Program-made: the position numbers and the translations under genes
Assembly (NCBI RefSeq): GCF_018687715.1
Contig: NC_056764.1
Span: 14,585,001 to 14,649,000 of the forward strand
Source: Carya illinoinensis
Lineage: Eukaryota > Streptophyta > Magnoliopsida > Fagales > Juglandaceae
Direction of reading: 5' to 3'
DNA length: 64,000 nucleotides
Shown here: in pieces, positions 48,801-60,381 of the stretch
Numbering within the stretch: position 1 is the stretch's first letter
How the letters are laid out: every line of letters begins with the position of its first letter
Notes under the pieces: model-generated
What the model was told of the DNA's origin: nothing
Databases searched by the model: none
The model's input: only the letters and a program-made list of their open reading frames with translations

Positions 48801-51800
48801 CTTTCATTTGGGGACGTCAAATATTGGACTCGATTTTGATTGTGAATGAGTGTTTGGGCAGCTAGATGAGGGAAGGTATTCTGGGAGTTCTTTGCAAGCT
48901 TGACATGGAAAAGGCATATGACCATGTGTGCTGAGATTTTCTTTTTTATATGCTAAGAAAATGTGGCTTTGGGGATAGGTGGTGTGGATGGGTTAGATAC
49001 TGTGTTTCAACCACTCGGTTTTCTGTATTAGTAAATTGAAATTTGCAAATGATACTCTTATTTTTTGTGATGCTGACAGTGGACAAATTCAAGCTGTAAG
49101 GGCTGTATTATTGTGCTTTGAAGCTGTCTCGAGCCTTTTGTTGGGCTGCAAAGTTGCTTCTCTTCCAATCTTGGACTTCCGTTGGGGCCACCTTTTAAAG
49201 CAAAGAATATTTGGGATGGTGTTGTAGAGAAGGTTAAAGATTGTCGGGTTGGAAGCTGCTATATCTATCAAAAGGGGGAAGATTAACCCTTATTAAAAGC
49301 ACCCTTTCCAATCTTCCTACTTATTATCTTTCTTTATTCCCATTACCAGTAGGTGTGGCAAACTGGATTGAGAAGTTGTTTAGAGCATTTTTGTGGGGTG
49401 GCATGGGAGAGGAGAATAAATTTCATCTTGTGAGTTGGCATAGGGTGTGCTGTCCGATTGTGAATGGAGGTTATGGGGTGCGAAATTGAAGTAATTTTAA
49501 TAAGGCATTGTTAGGGAAGTGGTTGTGGAGGTATCAAGTGGAAGGGGATTCGTTGTGGAGAGAGGTTATTGATCAGAAGTATGGATGTGATTGGGGGGAA
49601 TGGTGTTCTAAGGAGGGTAGGGGGTCTTATGATGTGTGCCCATGGAAATTTATTAGAAAGGGGTGGGACAGTTTTGAAAAACATATTAAGTTTGAGGTTG
49701 TAGAGGGTGCAAGAATTTGTTTTTGGTTTGATGAATGGTGTGGTGAGAGAACTCTTTATTCTGTTTTTCCGGTTGTTTTCAGCTTGGTTGGAAATCAGTA
49801 GGCTGCTGTTTCAGAGGTGTTCGTGCTAATGGGACTGTGCATTGGAATGTTATTTTCGCTAGAAATGTACAGGATTGGGAACTTGATGAGATTGCAAATT
49901 TTTTCAGCTTCTTGTATTCTCTGAATATAGGAGGAAATGAGAGGGATCAAATGCTGTGGAAACACACGGGGAGCAAAAAGTTTTCAGTTAAATCGTATTA
50001 TAAGGTGTTGACTGTTCAGCAGCATATCTCTTTTCCATGGAAGTGTATTTGGAGGGCTTTTGTGCCGTCTAAAGTTGTCTTTTTTACTTGAACAGCTGCA
50101 CTTGGGAAGATTTTGATGGCTGACAATTGAGGAAACGTTTTATGATTGTTATGGAGTGGTGCTTCATGTGTAAGAAAAATGGTGAATCGATTGATCATTT
50201 ACTCTTTACATTTTGAGGTGGCTAGGGCGCAATGGGTTGGTGTTCTCATTAGAGTTGGGTTATGCGGAAGAGAGTGGTGGATCTACTAGCATGTTGGAAT
50301 AGGCATCATAGTAGCTATCAATTGGCAGCAGCATGGAGGATGATTCCTTTGTGCATAATGTGGTGTATATGGATGGAAAGGAACGAGAGGTGCTTCAACA
50401 AGGAGCAAGCTGTTGAGGATGTCTGGAAATTTTGTGTGTTTTCTCTGCTTCAGTGGTTTTCTGCTAATGTTCTTAAGGGAGGGAATGTTCATGAGTTTTT
50501 GTTTTTGATTTTTTTTTTTATCAGGTTTCTAGAATGTAATTAGGTGTTTCTTTTGTATATATCCTGTGTACATGGGCTTTGCGTAGTTTCATTCGATCAA
50601 TAAAGTTTCTTACTTATCAAAAAAATATATATGTATAATTTTTTAATATTATTTTTGTTTTGAGATTTGAAAAAATTGAATTGTTTTTTGTGTTTTGTTT
50701 GGAAAAGTTATAATGATTTGGTAATGATTAGATTAAAACGTTGAAGATTTGAAATTGAAAAGTGTTTGTGTTTAAGTGATGTTTGGGAAGGAAATTAAAT
50801 GAGATGAGATGGGTTGAGATAGCTATCCAAATGAGGCCCAAATGTTGCTGACCCTATGCACGCAAACCAAATAAACATAAGCTTACTGTGTAATTTATAG
50901 GGTGTTTTCTTTTGGTTAATTTTATATCGAGAACTTTTGCTGCAATTTCATAGGATTCGTATTGAAGGGGTCCTTTTGAAGTCAAATGTTCTCAGTGAAG
51001 TTCAGAGATCCATGCTAGATGGTGGGATGCATGTCGAGGATTTGCCTATTGAGCCCTTACCTCGTTCTGGATCTTTATCTCCACATTTAGGCCAACCTAA
51101 AGATTCTCCTGAGAGATTCAGAGAACCATATGTGGGCATTGGTGGTCCTGCTGGACTTTGGCATTTCATGTACCGTAGTATATTTCTAGATCAATATGTA
51201 TCTTCGGAGTTCTCACCACCAATTAATAGCCCACAACAGCAGAAAAGGTAACACGTTGAATCTTGCTGCAACTTTGCTAGACAAGCTTTGAATGGGAGTG
51301 TATGGTTAGGTTTTTGCTTTGCTTTGTTGTTTTTGGTAAGGTAACTAATTTATTGTTTTGCAGATTATATAGAGCTTACCAGAAACTTTATGCGTCCATG
51401 CATGATGGAGGAACCGGTCCCCACAAAACTCAGTTTAGAAGAGATGAACATTATGGTATTTAATCTTAGTCCATTCTACAACTACTTTGGAAATGTTGAA
51501 TAAACTCAACATGAGTTTGATTCACTTAACAAATGAACCAAGTTTGAGCAAAATTTAGGCTAGTTTATTAAATGATTCAAATTTATATTCTCAATGTATA
51601 TAAACTGTTCTAAACTAACTTCGTATTTATTATTTTTTGTAGTATTATTTTTAATTTTATAATGAGAGCCTATTAAATATTTTAAAAGATAAAGAATTTA
51701 TGTCTCAAGGCAGTATATATAATTTAAATTACTTATAAATACGAGTCTTGATATAGATACAAAAAAATGTGTATATAACCTGTATAAAGATATTCATACA

Positions 51801-53677
51801 AACTCAAAATTTGTTTGTTGAAATTTATGGATAAAGTCATAAGATATGGTATAAATCATTAATTTTGTGCTAGAAACTATATTCCATATATTACAAATAC
51901 AAGATTTTTCAAGTTCATACATATAGTTCACTTCTTGAACACGATGATATGATCATTTTTTAATCAGTAATAAAAGTGTTGAACATGATGATATAATCTT
52001 AACATAATTAAATAACTAAATGTTTATACAATTTTATGAAAATGTATAAGATTGCAGTAACGGAACTTATTTCCTTTAAGAAACTAAGAAATTAATCAAT
52101 TAACTGGTGAATAAGCTCAAATTCATTGGAAAAATAATTGAATTGTTCATGGACAGAAAATCTCATGATAAGCTTGAGCAAGACCTGTTTTCAAATAAAA
52201 AGAAATGTACGGAGCTTGAAAATTCAATACTTGGCTTGACTTAGTTTGATTACAACCTCTAACCACTGCCAAAACATGCAACTTGTGTTGATAGATTTGC
52301 TTGAAAATTTGTATTCGGCAGCTCTTTCTCTTTTGGCGTATGTGCTTTATTCTATCCTACTTCATTTCATAATCTGAATTTGGCTTCTTGTTGGTTGTAC
52401 CCCTTTTCGTAACTGGAAATCATTTTCATTGACAAGCTTGTTTCAGTGGCATAAGATTAGATGTTCATATCCCTGTTTACTTGCTTCATTTGAAAGGCTT
52501 TCCTGGTGAAATTTCATGATCTTTTTAACATGGCAGTTCTACTCTGTTGGGTCACCCCGGATTTTGAACTATATGCGGCATTTGATCCACTGGCAGACAA
52601 GGTCTTATTTAAGCTTATGTATCTGAGATTCATTTTGTTTGTTTGCTTTGTGCTAATTATCATACTTGTCGACCTTTGTTATCTTCCAATTATACTTTAC
52701 TGTTTAGTTAGGACAAAATGGAATGAAAATACGTTTGGAGAGACCGGGAAAATAGTTGACTTATTCCTGCCTAGGTATATGGGATATTTTAAGTGAACAT
52801 CTTTCTTTGTAGCAGGGTTTGGAAAAAGAAAGAAAGGAAAAGGTGACTTTGCTATGGTTCAAACCAGCAGCAGGACCTGTCACTAGAAAATTTTTATAGT
52901 TACTGCAATAGTTTGAAATAATAGATTGTCTATCATTTCTTTAAAGTCAGTGATAAAAAGAATTGAAGTTTTTATTGTGCCCTTAAGTTATAGGACTTCT
53001 TGGATCTGAGCCTCAAGAATAGCAAGTTCTTCATTAGGTAGAATAGGTAACCACTTGGAATAATGGAACGGATTATATTTTTCCAGAGTTTCAAAATCGA
53101 ATGGATACAATCCTCACTGTGTGTTTTTGACTAATTGGTTGATCATTTTTTGTTGATACCAGTACAAAGCTTTTATACATGTATTTTCGGGTATGCCTTT
53201 ATCATTTCATTCAAGAGGAAGAGTTCCTCTTGTCGAATTTTACATATTCTATCTTTTCTTTTTGGTCAAATAGATAGATTGACCTTCTTACTACCTTTAC
53301 TCATTACAGTCTAGGTGGGCTGTTGAGGCTTACAAGTCTAGTTGAGCTGTTGAAGTTTCGAGTGTCTTTCACTCAGTTTCATCATATGAATCTATTTTGC
53401 CAAATTTAATAAGCTTTTGTTTTGCATATATTATAATCCAGAAAGATAATACTGACCAGGTGAAATACACTTTGAAAGCATGCAGTCAATCGAGCTATTA
53501 TCCATCATTTGCACCTATTGTATCTGCATATTTATGTTGGGTGCATTCTGAGTTTTGATTGCTATGGTCTTGTATTTGCAGGCATTGGCAATAAAGACTT
53601 GCAACCGGGTTTCCCAATGGGTGAAAGATGTGGAAAACGAGATTTTTTTGCTTGGCGCAAGCCCCTTTTCATGGTGA
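38000..53677 (+). CDS. MON1: MON1 (SAND family) vacuolar fusion protein, 14 exons
   Basis: MON1 pairs with CCZ1 as the exchange factor for Rab7-type GTPases, driving Rab5-to-Rab7 conversion on prevacuolar compartments and vacuole fusion. Exons I infer: 38000-38524, 42887-42966, 43105-43176, 43314-43353, 44321-44422, 44535-44656, 45508-45640, 45800-45891, 46577-46658, 46853-46917, 50954-51247, 51364-51455, 52537-52601, 53582-53677. They join in phase to 1860 nt, 619 aa, close to the roughly 600 aa usual in plants. Exon 1 is an acidic, Ser-rich tail of 175 residues. The rest is the conserved SAND/longin core: [20 protein letters not shown], then [76 protein letters not shown] and [18 protein letters not shown]. 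It ends GASPFSW. Intron 8 starts with GC; all others are GT-AG. Introns 1 and 10 are enlarged by transposons. An AATAAA lies at 53886. Exon borders rest on family recognition and need transcript support. Confidence 0.93.
39979..40748 (+). mobile_element. LINE 3' end nested inside another LINE, 15-bp target duplication
   Basis: AATGTCAAGTGTGCC is present exactly at 39964-39978 and 40749-40763. The body encodes the RT zinc-binding region ([20 protein letters not shown], then [10 protein letters not shown] and [13 protein letters not shown]), has a 20-base G run (40240-40259), and ends with a LINE-type tail, GATCAATAAATTTTCTTACT, followed by TATCAAACAAACA. A SINE is inserted inside it. Confidence 0.92.
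40312..40583 (-). mobile_element. tRNA-derived SINE with perfect 20-bp target duplication
   Basis: TTGGGCTAAGGCCATTGTTT occurs exactly at 40292-40311 and 40584-40603. On the minus strand the element begins with CGTGAAAGCCTTGGTCTTGG and continues with an A-box-like TTGGTCTTGGGG. A B-box-like AAAGTTCAATACC follows about 35 bases later. It ends in a long A-rich tail (T-rich on the plus strand, 40312-40360). At about 270 bp it is a normal SINE length. This is the innermost layer of a three-level nest in MON1 intron 1. Confidence 0.92.
41745..42713 (+). mobile_element. Decayed LINE 3' end in MON1 intron 1
   Basis: Broken frames recall the end of L1 ORF2. A segment like [11 protein letters not shown] is followed by [29 protein letters not shown] (zinc-binding region) comes next, then [10 protein letters not shown] and [12 protein letters not shown]. 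The 3' end reads CTTGTAATGAAGTTTTATTA and CTTATCAAAAAAATAAT. Many stops. The left boundary is approximate; 41210-41744 shows no recognisable content. Confidence 0.75.
42778..42803. repeat. Poly(T) tract in MON1 intron 1, about 84 bp before exon 2
   Basis: A run of about 26 T lies shortly upstream of the exon 2 acceptor. It may belong to the polypyrimidine environment or be a retroposon-tail remnant. Confidence 0.8.
47040..50838. mobile_element. MITE split by a LINE, in MON1 intron 10
   Basis: Perfect inverted ends GGCCTCATTTGGAT (47040-47053) and ATCCAAATGAGGCC (50825-50838) enclose MITE halves (47040-47198 and about 50626-50838). Internal phrases such as GAGAAAAAGTTGAATAAAAT and TTTGAAAAAATTGAATTGTT are typical of the family. 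Copies also lie at 10641, 14500, 20222, about 24390, about 57060 and about 60400. No convincing target duplication is seen. Confidence 0.8.
47199..50625 (+). mobile_element. L1-type LINE, ORF2 nearly complete but inactive
   Basis: It starts at the usual beginning of ORF2 ([18 protein letters not shown]), with the endonuclease domain following ([16 protein letters not shown], then [20 protein letters not shown]). RT follows: [52 protein letters not shown] and the catalytic site as FANDTLIFC, one Asp changed to Asn. Then come [20 protein letters not shown] and a zinc-binding region with [14 protein letters not shown] and [18 protein letters not shown]. The tail is GATCAATAAAGTTTCTTACT and TATCAAAAAAA. 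No ORF1 is seen, and stops and frameshifts are many. It is inserted into a MITE. Confidence 0.9.
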
Positions 53678-55175
53678 TATATAAATTTTTCTGTAATGCA
53701 GAGTGTACTATAGTTTTGTTTTATCTCTAATGAAATCCCACAGTTTTTTTCTTTTCCACGCGCTTTCATTAAAATGGTGCTGATTGCTGACGGTAGTCTA
53801 CCAATTTGTCAAGTTACCTGTTGGAGGATTTATTGCATCCTCAGTTTATTTATCAATTTGTAAGAGCAGTTTTATATGAAATACTAATAAATGGAAATAT
53901 ATAGATCAAAAGCATAATACCTGTTGCAACAGAAAATTTTCAGGATGGACTTTCGAATACCAGATATAACGGTTGGGGTTATTATGTTTAGAAAAATACT
54001 TTAGACACAAGGGGATTATATAAAAATAAACTTATAAATTGATGTAGCTTGATGTGATTTGTCAAATTATAAAATTAATTTTAGTGTAAAGTAGATTTAA
54101 TGTATGTCATAAAATCATATCAGTTTTTGAATTTATTTTATGAGTTTTGTTACATACAAACAAAACTTGCGTATCAATATTGAGGGTTTCATATTCAAAA
54201 TTTAAATTGGTACTGTTTTCAATAAAATTTATTTTCTGACCAATTACATTGAATGGGTATACGTATTGTAGAATCGCTTATAATTAGATTTTTTTCTTAT
54301 TTTTGTGTAGTATCTTTTTAGGTTGCGGCTACTATGCCGTTTAGCTCTTACCGCCAGGCATGCTGTCCAGCTGGTTTTTTTTTTTTTTTTTTTTGTCTTT
54401 TCACATTTTTTTAATTATTTTCTTAATCACTAAGTAAAAAAAAAGTATACTAATAATACTTAAAATCACTTTCTTAATCACTAAAAGAAAAAGAAAAAAA
54501 GAAACAAAAACCAGTGGTAAAGTGGAGCGGTATGCTCCAAGAGGCATACTAGTGTTTCTCATCTCTTTATATGTAGCACTTCTGGTCAGGGAGGTATAAG
54601 ATCTACAGCAAAGTAACTGAGCTGTGCTGTGTAGTTTTGAAGGCAAGTTTTTATTTTCATGAAGGATAGATTCGAAGGAACTGCTAAATTTGTTTATAAT
54701 ACTTTCTGCAAATGCTTATGCTCATCTTTAAAAACTGTAATATAGAAAGAGCATCTTTGGGTGAATGGAATGCGTAGCAGCAGCCAGCTTATAGAAGAAG
54801 AGAGAAAAGGGTGTGCTTTCATTAAAAAAAAAAAAAAAAAAACGGAGAGAGAGAAGGATGTGGAATGGTTTGGTCAAGACAAGCTCTCAAATCAATGGCC
54901 TTAGACTGATGAGAGTTGGGTGCTCTGTAATGATTATTGGGGGTCCCGTGAGAATGAGATCATTTGTCACCTTTCACTTCACTTTACTAGGTTTTCCTGC
55001 TTTTTCTGCACGTTGACTTCACTTCGGACCTTAAGCTGTTCGTTCACCCTAGTTATTAAGGGAGTGACCTTTGTCACTGCTGTTATAGGTTTTACACGTG
55101 TAATTGGTGGAGGAGACAGAACCAATTACTGCTCACTCATTCCATAATCGCCTTGTGCTCGGTGTAGAAGAATCA
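53678..55175. other. MON1 3' flank and intergenic DNA
   Basis: It probably includes the MON1 3' UTR to near an AATAAA at 53886-53891. A palindromic MITE copy lies at 53985-54140 (AAACTTATAAATTGATGTAG, mirrored by CATATCAGTTTTTGAATTTA). Poly(T) at about 54374-54394 and poly(A) at about 54823-54842 may be retroposon tails. I see no gene. Confidence 0.5.
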
Positions 55176-55729
55176 ATATTTTAAAATTCGTTCTGTTCTG
55201 GTTGGAATTTTTTATGTCGGAACAGTGATTAGAATGGATAGGTATCTATTCCATTTTTTATTAAATTCTAGCCGTTCCGGTCAATTCCGACCGGAATAAT
55301 AATTCTGGTCGAAAAAAAAAAAAAAAAAAAAAAAAACTCTTGTGAATAAGTTGAAAAATAATAAATAAATTTATACTTTTAGAATTTAAATACCCATTTC
55401 CATGTACTAAAAATATTGTTATTTTTAATAATCTGTCTATTTTTTAATTTTTTTTCCTTTATTTTTGTGTCTTAATTCAAGTTTATGATTTTTTCAATAT
55501 ATATTCATTTTATAAATCTTTTATTCTTCTATATATATACACATATACATATCACACACTTACATATATATGTATTTATTTTATTAATTGTTAGTTTATA
55601 TATACATATAAATATTTATATATAATATATAATTAATCCCGAAACGGTACATCGAAACGTACCGGTATCGAAATATTCCGTTCCAGTGCCTCAATCGGAA
55701 TGGTATCCGGAACGGATTTCAAAACTTTG
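55176..55729 (+). repeat. 650-bp repeat family, copy 2
   Basis: Ends AATATTTTAAAATTCGTTCT and ATTTCAAAACTTTG are near-inverted. CGGAAC/CCGGAAT motifs flank an AT core that includes TATATATACACATATACATA. It is in the same orientation as 59727-60381 and opposite to 5222-5889. Confidence 0.65.
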
Positions 55730-57950
55730 TGTATAATCGCCCAACCAGAGGACCAACCCAACCTTTGTTTATTGAATAATGATATTTGCTACAGAATGTG
55801 GACTCATTTTTTAAAAAATAATGAGTAATTATAAAATTATTATAAAATTTATTTTTTTAATAATAGATGTTATTTTTTTTTTTAAAAAATGTGACATTTA
55901 TACAACATATAATTTTATTATTGCTTTTGGTATCAAAGAATGGTCCCATACATTGAATTGGCTACCATCACTCATCTCGTGTCTCTCTTTCTTTTTTTCC
56001 GTGAATATAAACATAAGAAAATGAGATAAATGAGAATGAGATGGGTTTTCTAACAAACACCTCATTATAATAATCACACCGCAAAAATGAAAAAAAAAAA
56101 TCAAGTTTTAGGATAAAAAACTTGGTCTTCACCCATACTGCAAAGATAACGTCATCTTAAATTATGATTTTTTATAATTCATACAGTTGTGTGAATTGTG
56201 TTGCCACCGTTGGAGGTAGTGGATATTGAAGGTGTTCTACAATTTGTTGTCTTAAGATATTTTTTAAAGATATTCGTATTCCATGCCTCAAGATCAACGG
56301 TTAGGGAATAGTAGAAACATAATAGAAAGATTGGCATCGACTAGCCTAGACTGCGGCTGACCAAGTTTTTCTTGTGGCATCACATGGAGACCATGTGCCG
56401 GTAATTGTACGATGGGGTGGGTCAAATCTAAAAGACCTTGAGGTGATGAAACTATTGATATAATGCATGCAGTCGTCCAACGTATTTTGGTGCGGCAGCA
56501 CGTGGCAGCCATGTGTGCAACAAGTCGTATATGAGGATCACACGTCGAGATTTTCGCTGCGATTCTACTTCATCCCAGTAAATCGACAACTGGGGGTTGC
56601 ATGGTGGGGCACATATAGGCAATTGGTCATCGAAATGTGATAGATCTGACCAAAACCAAACTAAAGGAAATGTATGATTAAAAACACTAACAAGAAAATA
56701 TATGAGCAGACAAGTACTAAAAAAGAACAAAAAAGAGAATGAGGATCTTTTCTAGAGAGAAGCAATAGTTTCTATTTCTAGAAAGGAAAGCAATCCTTGT
56801 TATCCTATTTGATAACTTGTGTCTCTCTTTTATTAAGTCTTAAGATTCTTAATTTATGTGTCAACTTGATATTAAAGATAAGGATAAGAGTAATACTATA
56901 CACCACATTACCATCTCATTTGCACTCCACTATAAATGATATGGCATATTTATCATCATTTGATGATAAAGAAGTATGTAATAAATGATCATTTAATAGT
57001 GATAAATGTGTCACATCTTACTTAGTTGGATGTAAGTAGAATGGAAATATAGTATACAGAATTTTTCCTCATCTAATTATTAAAATTTTTACATAAAATA
57101 CAATAAACAATTCAATTTTTTCAAATTTTAAAACAATAATAATATTAAAAATTAATATTCTAACAATATTTTATTCAATTTCATCTCAACTCACCATCCA
57201 ATCCTGCCATATTGTATGCGGAGTTATTTTAAAAGTTTTTAGTTAAAAGTCTATTTTTAACAGATTAGAATCTAGTGCCTCGAGCAATTCAACTTCATCA
57301 AATAATTACAAGAATCTCATTTCTCATAGGGTTAATTGTTAAATCAATACTTAAATTTTTACCTTTTTTTCAATTTAAATCCTTAGTGTTCAACTCTCCT
57401 AAAATTGATATCTGAACAGTAAGAAACTTACAATTGAAAACATCTCTAAATCTCTTATAAACTTAACAAGAGTATAGATGCCACATGTAAGCCTTTGCTT
57501 GGCTAGTTATAGATGCCATATGTCAAACAATTAAAGACTGACACGTGATCTCGTTAATTTTCTAACATGATATACTCATTAAAATTTGGATATTAATTTT
57601 GCGAAAATTGCAATTAACTATTCCCCTTATTTTAAGATCCCAACAGATATACTCATTAAAAGACAAGCCTCTTTTTTCAAATTTTGATAATGTTATGACT
57701 ACCAATCATTTCCATATTTTAGGAAGGAAAGGAAAAAAAAAAAAAAAAAGATCTATATTACTTACCAATTTTAGGGTAAGACCACTTGTACTGCTTACAT
57801 AATCGAGCCAATTACTGCTCTAAACGTAAATACTAAGCAAGCAAGCAAAACAAGAATGAGAAAGAAGATGTGGGGCATGCTTTTATGTTACTGTCCATCA
57901 ATAATTCAGTCATGGTAACAATATTTTCACAATCTATTGAAATTTGATAT
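55730..57950. other. Intergenic, no recognised gene
   Basis: A GC-richer stretch at 56280-56660 contains two related phrases (CACATGGAGACCATGTGCCG and CACGTGGCAGCCATGTGTGC). Its minus-strand frames (56294-56512, 56452-56730) match nothing I recognise. A degraded TTTGGAT-family MITE lies at about 57060-57215, and a poly(A) tract at about 57730-57749. Confidence 0.45.
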
Positions 57951-57959
57951 GAAAAAGGA

Positions 57960-58720
57960 TTTTATGTAGATAGCAATGGATCGATGTAATGGCAGAAGGA
58001 AATGAAGGAGATCTTGAGAAGTTCTTTCTAATAGCTTGGGGCATGTGGTATAGAAGAAATCAAAAGATTTTTAAAGACAACAATTTGCAACCTGACCAGT
58101 TATTGGACAAGCTTTGATCATTGCTCAAGAATTCAAAGAAGTCATAGATCATAGGCAACACAAAAAGATTCCTATCTGCAGTTGGCAGCCTCCACTACTC
58201 GGGGTATTCAAGTTAAATGTTGATTGAGCAATTTTTTAAGACCAGAATAGAGCATAGAGCAGGGGTGGGAATGCTGCTAAGAAATGAATTAGGTGGGAAA
58301 CTTTATCTACAAGCAAGAAAGAAAATGGTGTAAATGATCCAATGGAGGTGGAGTTGCTTGCTATATTGAGAGTGCTACAAATCTGCATTCCAATAGCCAT
58401 ATCTGAACTTGTTATTGAGAGTAACTCATTGCTCATGGTTGAAGAATTACTTGCTATTGGTGAGTATATGTCTGTATGGGGCAATTTAGTGTATACGATG
58501 AAAAATATGATGAAAATTATTTCAAGATGTTCTATTCAACATAAAGGACACATGGCAAATGTAGCAACTCACACTTTGGCAAAATATGTCACGCATCTAA
58601 ATGATCTGATAATTTGGTGAGATTCATTATCTGAATATATTTTACAAATTATTTAATCTAAGTCTTTGATGTAATTGTGGTTGTTCATGAATTCAAAATT
58701 TATCATTTCTTATAAAAAAA
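57960..58720 (+). mobile_element. Truncated LINE 3' end with RNase H domain
   Basis: Frames with stops read LGHVV*KKSKDF-like sequence, then WQPPLLGVFKLNVD (first RNase H Asp present). Continuous frame 58342-58620 follows, with MEVELLAILRVLQ, ELVIESNSLLMVEE (usual ESDS changed to ESNS) and HMANVATHTLAKYV. The end is a short A-rich tail at about 58711-58720. The left boundary is approximate. Dead copy. Confidence 0.8.
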
Positions 58721-59726
58721 AATATAATAATAATTCCGTAAGAAAACAGAAGATTTTACTTAAGAAATCTTTATTTTCTTTATTTATTTCTTGCGTATGA
58801 TTAAAAAAATGATATAGATGATGAGGTTGAGAAAGCTGCATGTGGGCTCTAAAATGATTTTTCAATACATTAAATGTCCACTACCAATAAATTTGTTTTG
58901 GTGAGGGGTGTACTCATTAATTACATTTATTGAATTGGGGAAGAAGACCTTTGACACTTTTCATTGAAGTTTGGCCATTTTCCATTTGTGGACGACTCCT
59001 ACACGTATAGTGCTTCAATTTGTCAAAAAGATCATTCTTGTTTATGGGGTGTTTAATTCGGAAAAATCTATAAATTTTTCAAAATACTGACCCTAAAAAA
59101 TATGATGACAAGTAATACTATGCATAGTCGTAAAGTATATAAGAGTCGTGTAATCATTTTAAAAAAAAAAAGAATTTATTATCAAAAAATTAATTTTTTT
59201 ATATGAATTTTATATTTATTCAATTTTTTTAAAGTAATTACAGCGCTTATACACTTATTACTGTAACTATCATTTTTCATTCAAATAACTAGAGATCTTC
59301 TAGCTCACCAGAATCTTCAAACCTATCCCATTTGAAATATGTAAAGTATATTGCATCTTACTTATGCCATGTTTCTTCCTTGGTAAAAGTAGGAATTTTT
59401 ATCGCTCTCAAAATATCTCAATGTTTTTTCTCTTAGAATATATTAAGAGCTCAGAAAATTATAATTAGTACTGGATCATCTGAAACTTACCGCTCAAATG
59501 ACCCTCTTAACGTAACACCACCAAGTGATGCCACATGGCTTATTAAAAAATATATTCAAAACAAGAGGACGTCTGATAACTAAAAAAGATGAAAATTGAT
59601 AAATTTCAGATGACCAAGTAGCATCATTCTTAAAATATATTCTTTATTAAAAAGTGGTGGGGAGAAATCTAGATTTCCACTAACAAGATTAAGAAAAATC
59701 TTTAAAAGATTGCCCCATCTTCAAAC
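58721..59726. other. Intergenic with a MITE at 59090-59274
   Basis: The MITE has degraded inverted ends (ACTATGCATAGTCGTAAAGT; TTACTGTAACTATCATTTTT) and pairs with the copy at 63376-63531. The rest is AT-rich without recognisable content. Confidence 0.5.
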
Positions 59727-60381
59727 CAAGATTTTGATTTTCGTTCTGTTCTGGCCGGAATGGCCAAAATTTGTTGTTTCGGTGTAGTGTCCAGTACACT
59801 CTACCATCCCATTCCGTTTCGCTTCAAATTTCAGTCATTCTTGTCCCGTTTCAACCATTCCGATCAAATTTCAGTCATTTTAGCCTGAATTGAGTGTTTT
59901 GGTTTCATTCCGTTTTGTAATGTTTTTGTAATTTTTTTGTATTTAGATGATATTTTTGTAAATTTTAAATCCAGATTATATTTAATTAATTCTAAAATAT
60001 AAAATATATTAATATAATTTTTAATTTTTTTATAATTTTAAATATGTCACCTCATTCTTTTTTTTTAAATATCATTATTTTTAATAATTGATCTATTCTT
60101 TTATTTTATTTTATTTTATTTTATTGTTTTTGTGTCTCAACTCAAGTTTGTGATTTTTTCAATATATATTCATTTTATAAATTTTCAATTCTTCCATATA
60201 TATACACATATACATGATATATACACTTACATATATATGTATTTATTCTATTAGTTGTTAGTTTATATATATATAAATATTTATATGTAATATATAATTA
60301 ATTCTGAAACGATACCAGTATAGAAATATTTCATTCCGGTGCCTAACAGAAACGGTTACCGGAACGGTATTTAAAACTTTG
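59727..60381 (+). repeat. 650-bp repeat family, copy 3
   Basis: Left end AGATTTTGATTTTCGTTCTG, right end GGAACGGTATTTAAAACTTT. The GGAATG/CATTCC-rich flanks and the AT core (TATATATACACATATACATG, TTAGTTGTTAGTTTATATAT) match the two other copies. Confidence 0.65.

Noticed and set aside
52506..52796. 96-codon frame at the end of MON1 intron 12.
   Set aside because: Only 52537-52601 is coding (MON1 exon 13). The rest is read-through of the intron.
56294..56730. Minus-strand frames with internal repetition.
   Set aside because: No known motif. The repetition is at DNA level, and the frames overlap each other.
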